A stretch of DNA of 64,000 nt, from contig OU342630.1 of assembly GCA_910589415.1 (NCBI GenBank), positions 66,832,186 through 66,896,185 on the forward strand, in the 5' to 3' direction. How positions within the stretch are numbered: position 1 is the first letter of the stretch; each line of letters begins with the position of its first letter. The notes under the pieces were generated by a model. The model worked only from the letters and a program-made list of their open reading frames with translations, was not told where the DNA came from and searched no databases. The stretch comes from Malachius bipustulatus. Lineage: Eukaryota > Arthropoda > Insecta > Coleoptera > Melyridae. Positions 23,221 through 34,560 of this stretch are shown in pieces. Made by a program: the position numbers and the translations under genes.

Positions 23221-23267
23221 GGCCGTGATCGTCTAGTGGTTAGGACCCTACATTGGTGCCCGTGACC
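23221..23267 (+). pseudogene. tRNA-His-like 5' half joined to a tRNA-His primer-binding-like site
   Basis: Bases 23221-23250 (GGCCGTGATCGTCTAGTGGT and the ten following bases) match, from memory, the 5' half of animal tRNA-His, including its D-arm. The anticodon arm and 3' half do not follow. Instead, after ACAT comes TGGTGCCCGTGACC (23254-23267). Apart from one extra C, this is complementary to the tRNA-His 3' end including CCA, which is the form of a retroelement primer-binding site. It may be a chimeric retrotranscription product, an LTR end beside its primer-binding site, or a rearranged tRNA pseudogene. Confidence 0.6.
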
Positions 23268-23699
23268 ATAGGATTGAGGGAAAATAGGCAGAAACAAGGG
23301 GGCTAAGGAAACAAAAACATTAGGTAAAGAAAACACAGGTTGCACTTCCCTAAGGACCATGGCAAATACAGGGGGCGGGTTGGCAAACGAGCGCTGCGTC
23401 GTTCGTCGAAAAATCGTCTACAACTTTCCAATTTTCCGCCGAACGACGAGGGGGCAGTGAAATAGTATACCAGCCCTAGGTGCGTAAAATTATTTCAATT
23501 TTTTTCGTCTCTCATTCAAATCCACGGGATAGCCGGCCTAAGAATAATGGTTCAGGAATCTAGGTCACTCGCATTCTTTAATACAGGCACGAACGGCAAG
23601 CTAGAACATCAACACCAACGAAAAGTTTCCACTCCATTATATACTTAAAGAATCACGCAGGCAGACCGTGTTAGGAAGCAGCTGCAGCCCGTTGGCGCT
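23268..23699. other. non-coding leader-like region
   Basis: Purine-rich and GC-richer than average, with a 9-bp inverted pair CGTCGTTCG / CGAACGACG near 23398-23450. No reading frame or known domain. It plausibly continues the element whose primer-binding-like site lies just upstream. Confidence 0.35.
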
Positions 23700-23730
23700 C
23701 AAATGAAACAATGGGACTTGGTCGAAATCT

Positions 23731-23770
23731 GGCTATAAAAGCACACATCAGAGGAAAAGAATCAGACAGT
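23731..23770 (+). promoter_or_regulatory. TATA/initiator core promoter, LTR-like (2)
   Basis: TATAAAAGC at 23734-23742 is followed 28 bases downstream by ATCAGACAGTC, a good arthropod initiator (TCAGA). The spacing matches a true TATA/initiator pair. The downstream region is a set of direct repeats, as at the other LTR-like promoter at 18816. Confidence 0.55.
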
Positions 23771-23810
23771 CTTGTTCCGACTTCGGTTGCTGCTAGACTG
23801 TCCATTCCCT

Positions 23811-23909
23811 CCTATATCCTAACGGTGGAAACTACATCGAGAGTATCGCGCCGGCTTTTCCTATATCCTAACGGTGGAAACTACATATGAGAGTATCGCA
23901 CCGCTCCTT
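23811..23909 (+). repeat. 49-bp tandem duplication
   Basis: Two copies begin CCTATATCCTAACGGTGGAA and continue ACTACAT...GAGAGTATCGC. The first starts at 23811 and the second at 23860. They lie directly after the promoter at 23734. Confidence 0.85.
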
Positions 23910-24047
23910 CTTTTGATTGCTGAAAGCCGATAAGGCACCTTCCTGTTTTCGTCCACTTTGCTAAAATTGAGAGTATCGCGCCGCTCCTTCTTTTGATTGC
24001 TGAAAGCCGATAAGGCACCTTCCTGTTTTCGTCCACTTTGCTAAAAT
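23888..24047 (+). repeat. 80-bp tandem duplication
   Basis: Two nearly identical copies (23888-23967 and 23968-24047) contain TGAGAGTATCGC, TTCTTTTGATTGCTGAAAGC and CCTGTTTTCGTCCACTTTGC. It overlaps the end of the 49-bp duplication, so the two repeats arose by successive duplications sharing the GAGAGTATCGC word. Confidence 0.88.
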
Positions 24048-24060
24048 TGGACGAAAACAG
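24023..24060. repeat. perfect 13-bp stem hairpin
   Basis: CTGTTTTCGTCCA (24023-24035) and TGGACGAAAACAG (24048-24060) are exact complements around a 12-base loop. The stem closes exactly at the end of the tandem-repeat block. Confidence 0.75.
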
Positions 24061-26224
24061 ATTTTTTTGAGAAAATGCAGTAGAAATGGTTTTTCAATGT
24101 TAATTTTTCATAAAGGTGATGAAAATTATCATGTTTTTAATAAATTTTTTCAGATTTTGTATCACGCTGTATAACAATTTCATCCAGACAATAGGATACC
24201 ACAAGAAACGTTTTCTGATATCCCGAGTCTTTTTTATGTAAGTTTTTTTTTGTTGAACTACCTACAAAAAATTTTTGATTATTATAAAAATTCAGTCAAC
24301 GGATTCCTTGTCAAAAAACTAGAAGGGGTTTTTTATATAAACTTATTTCCAAAAAAGTCTCAAACCGCAGGAGTTAAACCCATTCACGAAGATATATTTT
24401 CTTTTTACTGATCAGTAAAATGTTTTGTTGTGGACAAAAACATCACTTATTTCTGATTTTTTTATGATTTGTTTTACTGCCCCATATATTTTTTTTTATT
24501 TGCCTTCTTAACGTATTAGATAATAATATTGACAAGATGTGTACAAAAGCAAGGTTTTGTATCTCAAATAGTTTCTGAGATATCGTCAAAAGAATGCAAA
24601 TAATTGAATTTTTTTGACATCCTATCTGGATAAAGGTTCTTTTGCGGGTCCATGTAAATGGGAGCTTTGTATCATATTCTTGAACGAACTATCGCATCCT
24701 GCAGTCCTGCGCACGTATTATGAATCACCATGTATATAGAGCATTGTAAATAATGTTAATAATGGTTGATATTGTTTGTGTCTGTATTGTTTCTAAGAAT
24801 TTACAGGAACTACGCTATGCACATTAACAAAAAGCTATGAACAAACGGAAATATAAAATATTTGCATAACACATAAAATGAAGGCAGATGGTGAACACAA
24901 AGTATATATTTGACATAAAAGCTGTCTTTCTTTTCTATGTTGAAATGGGATATGCATTAAAAGTAGTCGTTAGAACCGACATGCACAGGGAAAGTAAAAT
25001 ATCTACATTTATAAACTGTACCTACTAGGAAAGCCTTTCTATTTTCTACTAAAAAATCACAAAATTAATTTAGGAGACACATACATGCGAGTCACATTTT
25101 CTGTTGCTAGTTACGACCTACGCGCGCTTTTCCCCAACTATTTCCTTGAATAATTGACTGCTTCCAGAATAACACGCACGATGCCTTGCAAACCCTAAAT
25201 CTCCCCCAATCTAATTTACTCCTCCAAAGGGTAGGTGTGCGCTTTCTCAGTTCCAGCCGCGTATTAATGCCATCAGACAGCACCATAGCCTTATCTGATT
25301 TAATCACTGCTACTGAATAAGCGGTTACAATCTAATTCATTCATCTCCTAAATATGTTTATTCTGCATTTTACCAAAAATGTAAAATCTTCAAATTATTT
25401 GACGCTTAGTAACTGTTTAGCAAGGGGAAGCTATACCAGGTTGTATTAATTCCACGCAATTAAATTCGTAGCTGAAGTCAGTTTACAATAAACTCACACA
25501 ATTTATCGCCTTCGGAGACAAACAATTGTAAATGGAGAATAATGTGGACTTCTTGCTATAAAAAGGAAGAACAAAAAGCAACTATGATATCTGAGAGCCA
25601 CCCCTAGTGTTTCCTGCTGAACAAGTGAATAAAACATCCTGATTTTATGATAAATGTGTTGAATATGATAAGGACGATCCCGGCATCAGTCCCTAATATA
25701 GAATTACTACCCTCCAGCCCCTTGGAGAATGTGCCGGAATGTACGTTATGGCTCCCTGCTCGCTGCAGTATTCATTTCTACATCTGTTATTCCAGGATTA
25801 AGTTTTATTTTCAGACTTATATTAGCGTACTTTATATCAGACGGGAAAAGGTCCTAGATTAACGTGTTAAAACTTTGTTAACGGAGGTAATGAAAAACAT
25901 AAATACACATATAAACATAAATACTGAATAATGAAGAAAATACATTTAGACCTAAATGTTTTACGCATGAGGAAAATCTCATTCTTGCTCTGCGTCATGT
26001 CGAAACTTTTTTTTTCATACCTTCAAATTCATTTTTATTTGCTTTATTTGTAAATTTAATCGTTGCTTACGACCACCAAATAAAGTGAATCACAAAAAGA
26101 TCAGAGAGGGTTCTGTTACACGTCCATGGAAACAGATAAAAAGGCAGTATTGGTAACAGTTGACGTAACAAAAGGGAGGGGGGACTTCAACATTATTCTC
26201 ACTGACATACAGACTCTCAAAATT
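24061..26224. other. no gene recognised
   Basis: AT-rich, with degenerate single copies of the CACCCTGTATA-type motif (about 24162 and 24724), probably old repeat arms. Small frames at 25107-25307 and 25647-25862 have no support. Confidence 0.4.
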
Positions 26225-26325
26225 GAAAACTAACATAATTTTTGTATAGATAACGTTGTAGCGTTGTAACGAGATCCTCGGCTCTCGTTACAACGTTAAT
26301 GAAATTATTAGTTTTTCTATCTACT
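26225..26325. repeat. hairpin with GC-rich apex (copy c)
   Basis: The perfect core stem CGTTGTAACGAGA (26262-26274) / TCTCGTTACAACG (26283-26295) surrounds the apex TCCTCGGC. A weaker outer stem (TGTATAGATA / TTTTTCTATCTA) extends it. Confidence 0.75.
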
Positions 26326-26419
26326 AGCAAAACTAAAAAAAATATTTTTGACGTAAGAAAAATGGCTGCGCTACGTCACATTGTCTAGATCAATTCCTCA
26401 GTGTTGTCGCATAACAATA

Positions 26420-26929
26420 CAGGATGATCCCGAAATGGCTATGATCCCGAACACGGATAGCATACCTCACCGTCTATTATGGATTAGCGATTGCAAGCTC
26501 ATTCACTTTTTTCTTCACCATGGCTAACTCAAGAAGATATGTCTAATTTTGTGATAAAAAAGTGGCAATTCGACAGAAAGAGAAATAAAGATACCCCGAT
26601 TAACATGTTCCCATGGAAACGTGCCATTATTATAGCTTTCAACTTGAACAACGATATTGATTTTTTTTTCTAACTCAAGGAATGGTTAGAATTTGAATGC
26701 CTGTGATTACGTTCGCGATAATAGAAAAAATAAAAAAACAAACACTTATGTATTTGTGTATTTGTATTTTGCCAGTGTAAGGTGTTTAAATTTGACTGCT
26801 ATATTGATTTAAATGATTCTTAAAAATGGAAATTTTATATTTCGGTAATTAAGCCGAGGTAGCCGTTTTTGTTTTAAATTTATAGTCTTCCTGCCGTTCT
26901 TTCCTGTCCACCATTGCAAAATCACCCTG
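26420..26929. mobile_element. degenerate TA-flanked element
   Basis: TA|CAGGATGATCCCGAAATGG on the left and CCATTGCAAAATCACCCTG|TA on the right are imperfect inverted repeats (about 14 of 20 bases). The element is about 510 bp and non-coding. The arms do not match further in, so this is a tentative call. Confidence 0.4.
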
Positions 26930-29159
26930 TATATTATGAGTTGTATAATCTATTTAAAGTTTTTCTTAAAAAGAAAATAGAGAAACCAATATTTTGATAT
27001 GTAGTAGGTACCTACTATGAAGTTCCATTTTGTAGGTGATTTCCCTGGTGTGCTGTATGACATACAAAACAGATTTACCCATGTTTGTGCATGGGCTTAG
27101 ATAAACTTCTACCCCTTAAAAATAAGTCTAGGAATCACACTCTGAATTTTAAATAATATGCAATCAAAAAAAACTGTATAAATTCTCGTTAACCAGAATA
27201 TTATAAGCTAGAAGAACAAGAGTTATCCGGAAGGTACCTACGTTAGTCAAATATATAATTTTTCCGATACACTACGATTAAGTAAATGTAGTTACCTACC
27301 TATAATAATATTTAATGCATCATACTCAAATGATCTATTAGTAGAATACACAAGAGAGATCAAAGCATTCTATACCAATAAATATTTGAATAGTTGGAAA
27401 ATGGAAATACTTACTGCAATTTGATTTACAACTGTTACATCTTTCATAAATATTTGATAATGTCAGATTAAAATGAGCTGTCGTAATTATTATATGCCTT
27501 CTAGACGTTGCCTTACAACTATATTTACAAAATTATACACAGATTAATTTTACTTCAGAAAATTATCAGGTAGAACCGTTGATTAAAAGAGTCGGGGTAT
27601 AACGATCCATCAGGGTGCATTGACTGCATTGTCTCATAAAAATTTCATATCACATTAATTATTAATAAAACTAGTACTGTATATATTCATTTATTTAATC
27701 CACAACCGACCTATTAGCAAGCCATAACAACTACACTGACTCAAGTTTATTATGATGGTGTCTGTAAAAGACACTAATGTTATAGTGTTCGTTTAGTAAC
27801 ACTTCCTCAGTTGGCTGTAGAACTTGTTGCATCCAGTGTTCTATTCAAAGTGTCTGCTATATTTGCTCCTGCATCATCTCTGACTGACACTATCAGATCT
27901 CTAGCAACTCAGTTCTTGCATAACTAATATGAAATATTTCCTCCGACTGTATCTCACGGAACTCTAGTTGCCACTCTATGACTGTGGTGTTTATTTGCAT
28001 GTAACTCAAATTTATGGAGTACTCTTAAAAGGAGGAATATATCAGGCTGTACCTACGTTGCTTGCGCTGGAATATTTATTCTACTTCTAGCCGGATCATA
28101 TATTTTAGTAAAACTTAGAAACTGGTATTTCTTGAATCTTAATTAAAAAAAAAAAAACAAAAGATGGAACGTAAACTCAAGCCATACCAAACTTTAGACA
28201 TTCAATTTTTTAGTCAACGATGAAAAGATTTGACTAATCGACATATTTAAAGTGGATGGTAGTTACCAGTAATCAATTCCGTCACCTGTAAAGCAAAATG
28301 TAGTGGTACATCATCCAGTAAACTAAAGGAAATAAGATCGTATTAGTGTATTAGGAATTATTATATAAGACCCACATTAATCTGTCATTTGACATATTAT
28401 TCGACCCAATGAGGATGTTCGATGCCTCATTGATGCAAATAATTTAATTACGTCGCTGCTCTAAATGTAGACGATTAACAGTCGGTGTGAGACCTACTTG
28501 TCTAATTCCTCCCGGTGGGGGCCTTACTAGACGACTCAATACTACTTGTTCCTCCAATTCCAACGTTCTTATAGATCTAGGTCTCATCTTGCTAGGAACA
28601 TTTAATTATGGACGAGCGTCGATAAATACTTTCCAGACGGTCATCAAGAAATTATAATTTCCCCGACAGAGTTTCTGGCTGCAGCTGTTAGCGGGTTAAA
28701 TTCCTTATCCAAATAATGTAATCTGCAAAATTACAATGTGGTATAACGAAGACTCGCGAAATAGGGGTTTTAAGGATAATAGTGTAGTATAAAGTGACAT
28801 ACCAGACACTTCATATTAGTTTGGAGTGGGATAATTATCTGAGCCAGTGGAGTGAGCCACCCCTGAAATTCGAATATGGAAGATCGTCGAATCGTAAGTC
28901 GTTGGAAAGTAATTTCGAATCTCTAAACAATGCTGTACGACTTTTTAAATTAATACATAGTAAATTGATGTGTGTAGGCAAATGTCCATGGACCACGACA
29001 CAACAGCCCGGAATCTATTACGATTTAATTTTTTTTTTTATCACCTAGTCGGTTAAAGAATGGATCGACCTTCTTGGCCAGTCAAAGTAGAGGGGTCACT
29101 TCGAAAAAAGTATTAGAAAACTAATTATTGTTTTGATCGGTTCATTTGACGTCAAGTAC
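26930..29159. other. no gene recognised
   Basis: AT-rich, with a palindrome TAGTAGGTACCTACTA at 27002-27017. The segment 28440-28660 is GC-richer but has no open frame or recognised motif. Confidence 0.4.
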
Positions 29160-30665
29160 AACTATGATAGTTTAGCACGGCCCTATGACCGCCTTCGAGT
29201 AGGGAAGTCAAAAAAAAAAAAAAACACAAATGTTCGGACTGTTTTTGCCCATAGCTTCGTAACAGTGCCTTCTAACACATATTTCACCCTTAAAAAAAAT
29301 ATAAAAAGTTCAATTCTGTGTCGAATGGGTACCCTTCGTTGAATTCGGTCTAGTGGTATGGCTGAAATCGACGGTCGAAGAACATTGATTTTCACCAACT
29401 TTACTGAAAACCCATTATGGTAACTTTCAATCGTCCGTCAAATTGCGTGTTAATTTTTAAATTTTTTCAAGAATTTACCGTGAAAAAATTCTCGTATGCT
29501 GTTCATGCAGTATCCAAGAAAGGTACGACCCTTGCGTTCAAACTATGCATGAAATAACGTAAGAAGTGCGGTATTTTGGCGGTTGCTAAGATACGAGAGG
29601 GTTTTTTTACCGTATAGACAGAGCAGACCATAGAGCAAGCTGTGATGGTTCAATGAAAACTGAAACGGTGTGAGTTGAGGACGAGGGATATCAGAGAGCG
29701 TGCTATAACAAGTCCAGCGTACTTCCAGGTGTAACAATAAAAGTGCGCAGTAAATTTTATGGCCAGTTGACTATTCCGCAATAAAAACTTTGCAACTTTG
29801 CACTTTTTACTTTGCATTTTTGAAAACTTCCTGTTCCTTATTGCAATGAAAATTGCATTGTCTTGAAGTATATTATCGAAAATGTGCAAAGTCTTTACAA
29901 CTTTATATTGCACAGCAGTGACAAATCAACTTGACTGATTGTGAAAAGCAAATTACCTGCTTTGTAAAAAATTCAAAAATCAAAATACATCAAAAATAGA
30001 TCAAAATACAAAATACAAATTTGCAAAATTTTTGGTGGAATATAGGCCCAGGTAAGTACGCCTTGTAGCGCTGATCATTCTTACTGCATACTGCGTACCT
30101 AAATGGATCTCTTCAATGCCTGCTATTATGGAAGTGTTTCCCTAAATTGAAGAAGTTTGTGGAGTAACTTTTGCAACAACAGAGCAACATGTCGATGCGA
30201 TAGTGCCAAGAATTCGTAGAGACAATTGAGATGCAAGACGTTCATGAAGTGGTTGTCATCGCACAATCCCTTTCCTGTTGCAGAAGCACTGGAGTAGAAT
30301 GGGATAAAAGCGTCGATTACCATGAAGCCTGTGAAGCTGGATGAGAAAAATAATTCATAGCAACTTCAAAGATGTCTCGTTTCGACAAAAGTCACCATAA
30401 GGGTTTTTTCAGAGTTGGTTCAAAAGTCAAAGTTGGTTAAGATTACTGTTCTTCGACCAACGATTTCAGCGGTACCACTAGACCGAATTCAATAAATGGG
30501 GCACTCATTCGGCGCAGAATTGAATGCTCTTTAATTTTTGTAAAAATTACATATTGGCTGGAACGCAGTGTTTCGAAGCTGTAGGCAAAAAATTTAAAAA
30601 AGTCCGAAAATTTCAGGATTTTTTGGATTACTGACTGCGGTGATCGAGGGACCGCTTTCCAACAG
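29160..30665. mobile_element. foldback element with a non-matching centre
   Basis: Left arm about 29160-29440 and right arm about 30370-30665 are diverged reverse complements. GAATTCGGTCTAGTGGTA on the left matches TACCACTAGACCGAATTC on the right, and TTCAATTCTG on the left pairs with CAGAATTGAA on the right. The central 930 bp do not pair and contain no recognisable coding region; they may include later insertions. Confidence 0.7.
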
Positions 30666-31202
30666 TTTTTTCAATAATTTTTTTCAAAATAATACCTCGA
30701 AAGATCCTAATTTTAGTGGTCTATTCCTTCAGAAAAATTCTGAAAAATTTCGGACTTGTACACCTTTACGCTTCAAGGTTGATGATGTAAGGCTGCAACT
30801 AGAAAAATTCCTTCATCAAACTAAAGTTGATATGACCAAGCCTTCCTTTACATCAATGATTTTTTCGACCAAAAAATATGAAGTTTTCTTATTATCGGTA
30901 TAGGTATACTACTAGCGATTATCATGCTTTCTGGTTTTAACATTAAGCTACTCACTTTGCGCTCTTTACGGCTTCTGGTAGTTTTTTAAGTTACAAGTCT
31001 GTATCAGATATGAATAAAATTTGAACGCCAAAGTATATTTTATTCGCCCCTTGAAGCTGTCATATTTTTTCTGTCTATCAATATTTATTGTCTATCAATC
31101 TTTAACAGAATCATGGCAGTGTCTTTAATTTTTTTTTCTGCTTTTTTTGGTGGATTGATTGATTTTTTCCTCCACCTTGAAAGACTCAATAATAAAAATA
31201 TT
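30666..31202. other. no gene recognised
   Basis: AT-rich. The 87-codon frame at 30640-30903 has no recognised domain and begins inside the foldback arm. Confidence 0.4.
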
Positions 31203-32030
31203 CAGGGTGAGTTTTTTTTTGTGTTTAGTACAGAGATCTCGAAAATTATACTGCAGTGGAACAACTGTTAAATGCATGGGGAAAATAGTACAGTTTTATG
31301 GTACTGCAGTTAGAGCAACGGTTAAAGGGAGAAATGAGGCAGTTTTATGAGCTAAATTCGAAGCAACTTTTAATTTTTTGAAAATCTTCATTGGTTCCTA
31401 GATATTAGGGACATAAACTAAATTTCGCGAATTTTTTATATTAGGTAGCACTCTTATTATTGGGATTAGAGGAAAATCGTAAAAGAAACCGTTTTAGATG
31501 ATTTTATGGCCAATAAGACGGCGTTGTAATTTTTTTTAATTTATCGTGTCATTTTCGAGTTATAAAATTGTGTGGTTTTTTAATGTAAATCATAGTTGGC
31601 TATGACATCATTAAATACGTATTTTTTTGTAAATACAATGACATATAAAAAACTCGATGTTGTTTTTTCTGAAAATAAATAAGTTATGACGAATTTTACC
31701 CCTAAAAAAACATAAGTTTATGTAATTACTCGAAAATGACACAACAAATACAAAAATTTATAACGCAGTTTTATTGGTTATAAAATTCTCTAAAAAGTTT
31801 TCCTTTGCGATCAATCTCTAATCCTCTAATCCCAATAATGTAAGTGCTATCTCAGTATAAAAAAATTCGCGATATTTAGCGGAACATGCGGAACACATGA
31901 AGATTTTCAGAAAAACAAAAGTTGCTTCGAATTTAGTTCAGAAAACTGCACTATTTCCCCATTTAACAGTTCCTTCAACTGCACTGGTTTTCGAAATCGC
32001 TGCACTAATCATTGACAGAAACTCACCCTG
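31203..32030. mobile_element. palindromic MITE, about 830 bp
   Basis: CAGGGTGAGTTT at the left end and AAACTCACCCTG|TA at the right end. The arms (31203-31570 and 31720-32030) are reverse complements along their whole length, for example TAAATTCGAAGCAACTTTT versus AAAAGTTGCTTCGAATTTA and CCCAATAATG versus TATTATTGGG. The left flank is TT rather than TA. It has no coding potential and is the best-preserved long palindrome of the CAGGGTG group in the window. Confidence 0.85.
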
Positions 32031-33174
32031 TATCTAAAAAAGTTGATATTGAGATGTACAATTTAGGAGAAAGAAGTCATTTTATTGACTTAAAAATTAT
32101 TGTCCTTAGACTTAACTACTCGAAAAGTATACAATGTACCAAATTCTCAACATAAAGCTTAACATAGGCTTAACTTGTTCCAATTTAAATGTGATTTTAT
32201 GAGACGAAAGCCGTGCACCGGACTGCAAATAGTACAAGACTAGAGACGCATTTTGGGTCGACTTAGAGTTTTAGAAAATATTAGGGTCGACTGGGAAATT
32301 ACTGAGCGTGCCTGACGAAATGACGATAAGCACTTGCGAACAACAACTATGCTGCAACAATAGCCATGCATCAGTAAGATACAGCGCTGGAAGAAATATC
32401 ACAAATCCGGTGATATTTTAACGCGGAAAATAGCGTTGCCAATAAATCAGCCTTCTCCTGAAATGTTGAGGGTGCCAGTACAAACTGCCACTAGGTGGAA
32501 TGCGCGATTCAGGAAGAATCAGCCAGCCCGATCCTCATTAATCAAAGCGCTTGAGTCTTAATTGGAACAATCAAGTCAACAATGAATCGGCAATCAATCA
32601 AGAATATCAATAATTACTAGGTGGATGAAACGATCGTTGAAAAATATTTGGTCAATTTTTTTCAAGTAGGTACAGAAAGCTTGAATAAAACCTTAGCTAC
32701 GACTGGTCTATTGTTTGCAGTGTTTCATTTCATGACTATATTCTGAAGACTAATGTAAAGTCTGATTGTTTGATGCTCTAAAGGCGTCACGAATTAAAAA
32801 AAATGTTAGATAATATTTTTTGGTTTTACAATAATTAGTTAGTCCCTTCGCCTAGACATTTTTGTCAAGTACACGCGAGAAAGTTGTTTACATGTTCAAG
32901 ATGAATGTCTGATTAGAGAACAGCTACGGAGTTGCAAACATAAAAATTTTCAGAAGCCACTTATAAAAGTCCAAAAAGGTTTGTCAATAAAATCAATTCC
33001 AGGTTAGGTGTATCAACATCTTCAAACCAGTTAAAATAAAAGATAAAAATTGCAATGTGGGTTTGACTTAAGCCATAGGATTGTTAGTAAGATACATTGT
33101 GCTGAAGAGTAACAATTAGGACGAAACACTTGCTTACCATTTCCCCCCCCCCCCAACTCACAGCGCGACATTAG
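32031..33174. other. no gene recognised
   Basis: AT-rich with a GC-richer patch (32200-32580) lacking an open frame. A run of C (33143-33154) lies near its end. Confidence 0.4.
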
Positions 33175-33207
33175 TAAATGACATATTGTTTTGCAAAATG
33201 TCATTTA
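33175..33207. repeat. short perfect hairpin
   Basis: TAAATGACAT (33175-33184) and ATGTCATTTA (33198-33207) are exact complements around a 13-base loop. Confidence 0.6.
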
Positions 33208-33253
33208 TCTCTTGTCTAATAATTTGTAAGAACAATAACGAAAAAGAGACTAA

Positions 33254-33320
33254 TTTAACGAGTGTGAAGTAACGGACCTGAGCGAAGCGAGGGCCAATCT
33301 CACACGAGTTGAAGTAAATC
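33254..33320. repeat. hairpin with GC-rich apex (copy d)
   Basis: ACGAGTGTGA pairs with TCACACGAGTT around an apex reading CCTGAGCGAAGCGAGGGCC. The apex word GAGCGAAGCGAG is the clearest form of the motif shared with the copies at 11942 and 58314. Confidence 0.65.
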
Positions 33321-34560
33321 CATCCGTACGTATACTTTAAAAAAATCATATAGTGGAGACGAATCGATTTTTCAATATTTATTATCTGATAATTATTAAC
33401 TTATAGGTGACAATTATTGTAAAATGTAAAACAGTATTGGTTTTATTACGGGAATAATGCGCTAGAATAATAATTAGAGGACAGTGTATTATCTCGTACA
33501 AGCAAAGTACAAACTGTCAACCGCTGTTACTTGTAGAAATGTAAATATTCCAGCCCAACTGGCATCAAGCTAAATAATAATTAATTTTAGGTAAAGCTTG
33601 TCTGTTGCAGTAAAATTTAATTTAGTTAACGAAATGAAAACCCGCAGCATTTCTCTTTTATGTATTCAAAGGTTGTTGGAAACATTTCTGAGTAATAAAA
33701 GTAAAATGCAATGTGCATACATGTAGTTATTGTCGTTTTGTTTCAATCATTTTTCCAGTTGCCCAACAATAGTCTGCAGTACCGAATCCAACTATGGCAT
33801 AAATTAAAATTAAATGCAGTATGTTTGACGTTTTAAACTAAATGCTAAAAATTCACTTAGCGTCATCTTTTTTTTTAATCAATTTCATAAAAGCTCCAGT
33901 TTTATTTAAACGTCCCTATGCAAACAACAATAGAAATGAACGTTTATTATTACATTCCATTCTGAAGTCTCATCTATTTACCCAGCATCCTACGTAAACA
34001 AATTTTGCTTCCAAATTCCCGATCTTTCTAAAAAATACTGAGTAGCAATGTCACTGTAGCAACACAAACCCTCCATTTCGTTGTTTGTCTATCCTGCAGG
34101 AATAGTCTGGATGATAGTCCCTGGATCAGGGAGGTATATTCACAGGTCTATGGGATCTCGTTGCTCACGGTCTCTGCCCCCTTCAATTTCACACAATAAG
34201 AGGTAATGTTGTTACCTGAGGACCCGTTTCGCAGTCAACCAAGGACTCTCTCTCTGTAGATATATTCGCTCATACCCGGTAATAATAACAGGGCTGAAAG
34301 GATTGATTTACCGGCCCAATTGGACCTGAATGCGTTGGGTATAATCCGTAGATTTGGGACACAATAGATAACATTATTCTATTATGTTTTCAGACTATGG
34401 AGTCAACTAATCTATTTGGCTTGATAATGGGAATTGACTTTGTGTGGAAACTGAAAATGTAAAGGTAAGTTTTCGTTGGTTGGTGTTTAACTAGATTTAA
34501 AGTAAACTAATTAAGCTTTCTCATGAGTCATGAAACATAACTAGTTCGAGCTGATATTAT
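33321..34560. other. no gene recognised
   Basis: AT-rich. The segment 34080-34330 is GC-richer and shows weak, patchy similarity to 51900-52160. No open frame was found in either. Confidence 0.4.

Noticed and set aside
23221..23292. Functional tRNA-His gene
   Set aside because: Only the 5' half matches; anticodon stem and T-arm do not fold.
30640..30903. 87-codon frame next to the foldback
   Set aside because: Starts in the foldback arm, low complexity (N, F, K, S), no domain.
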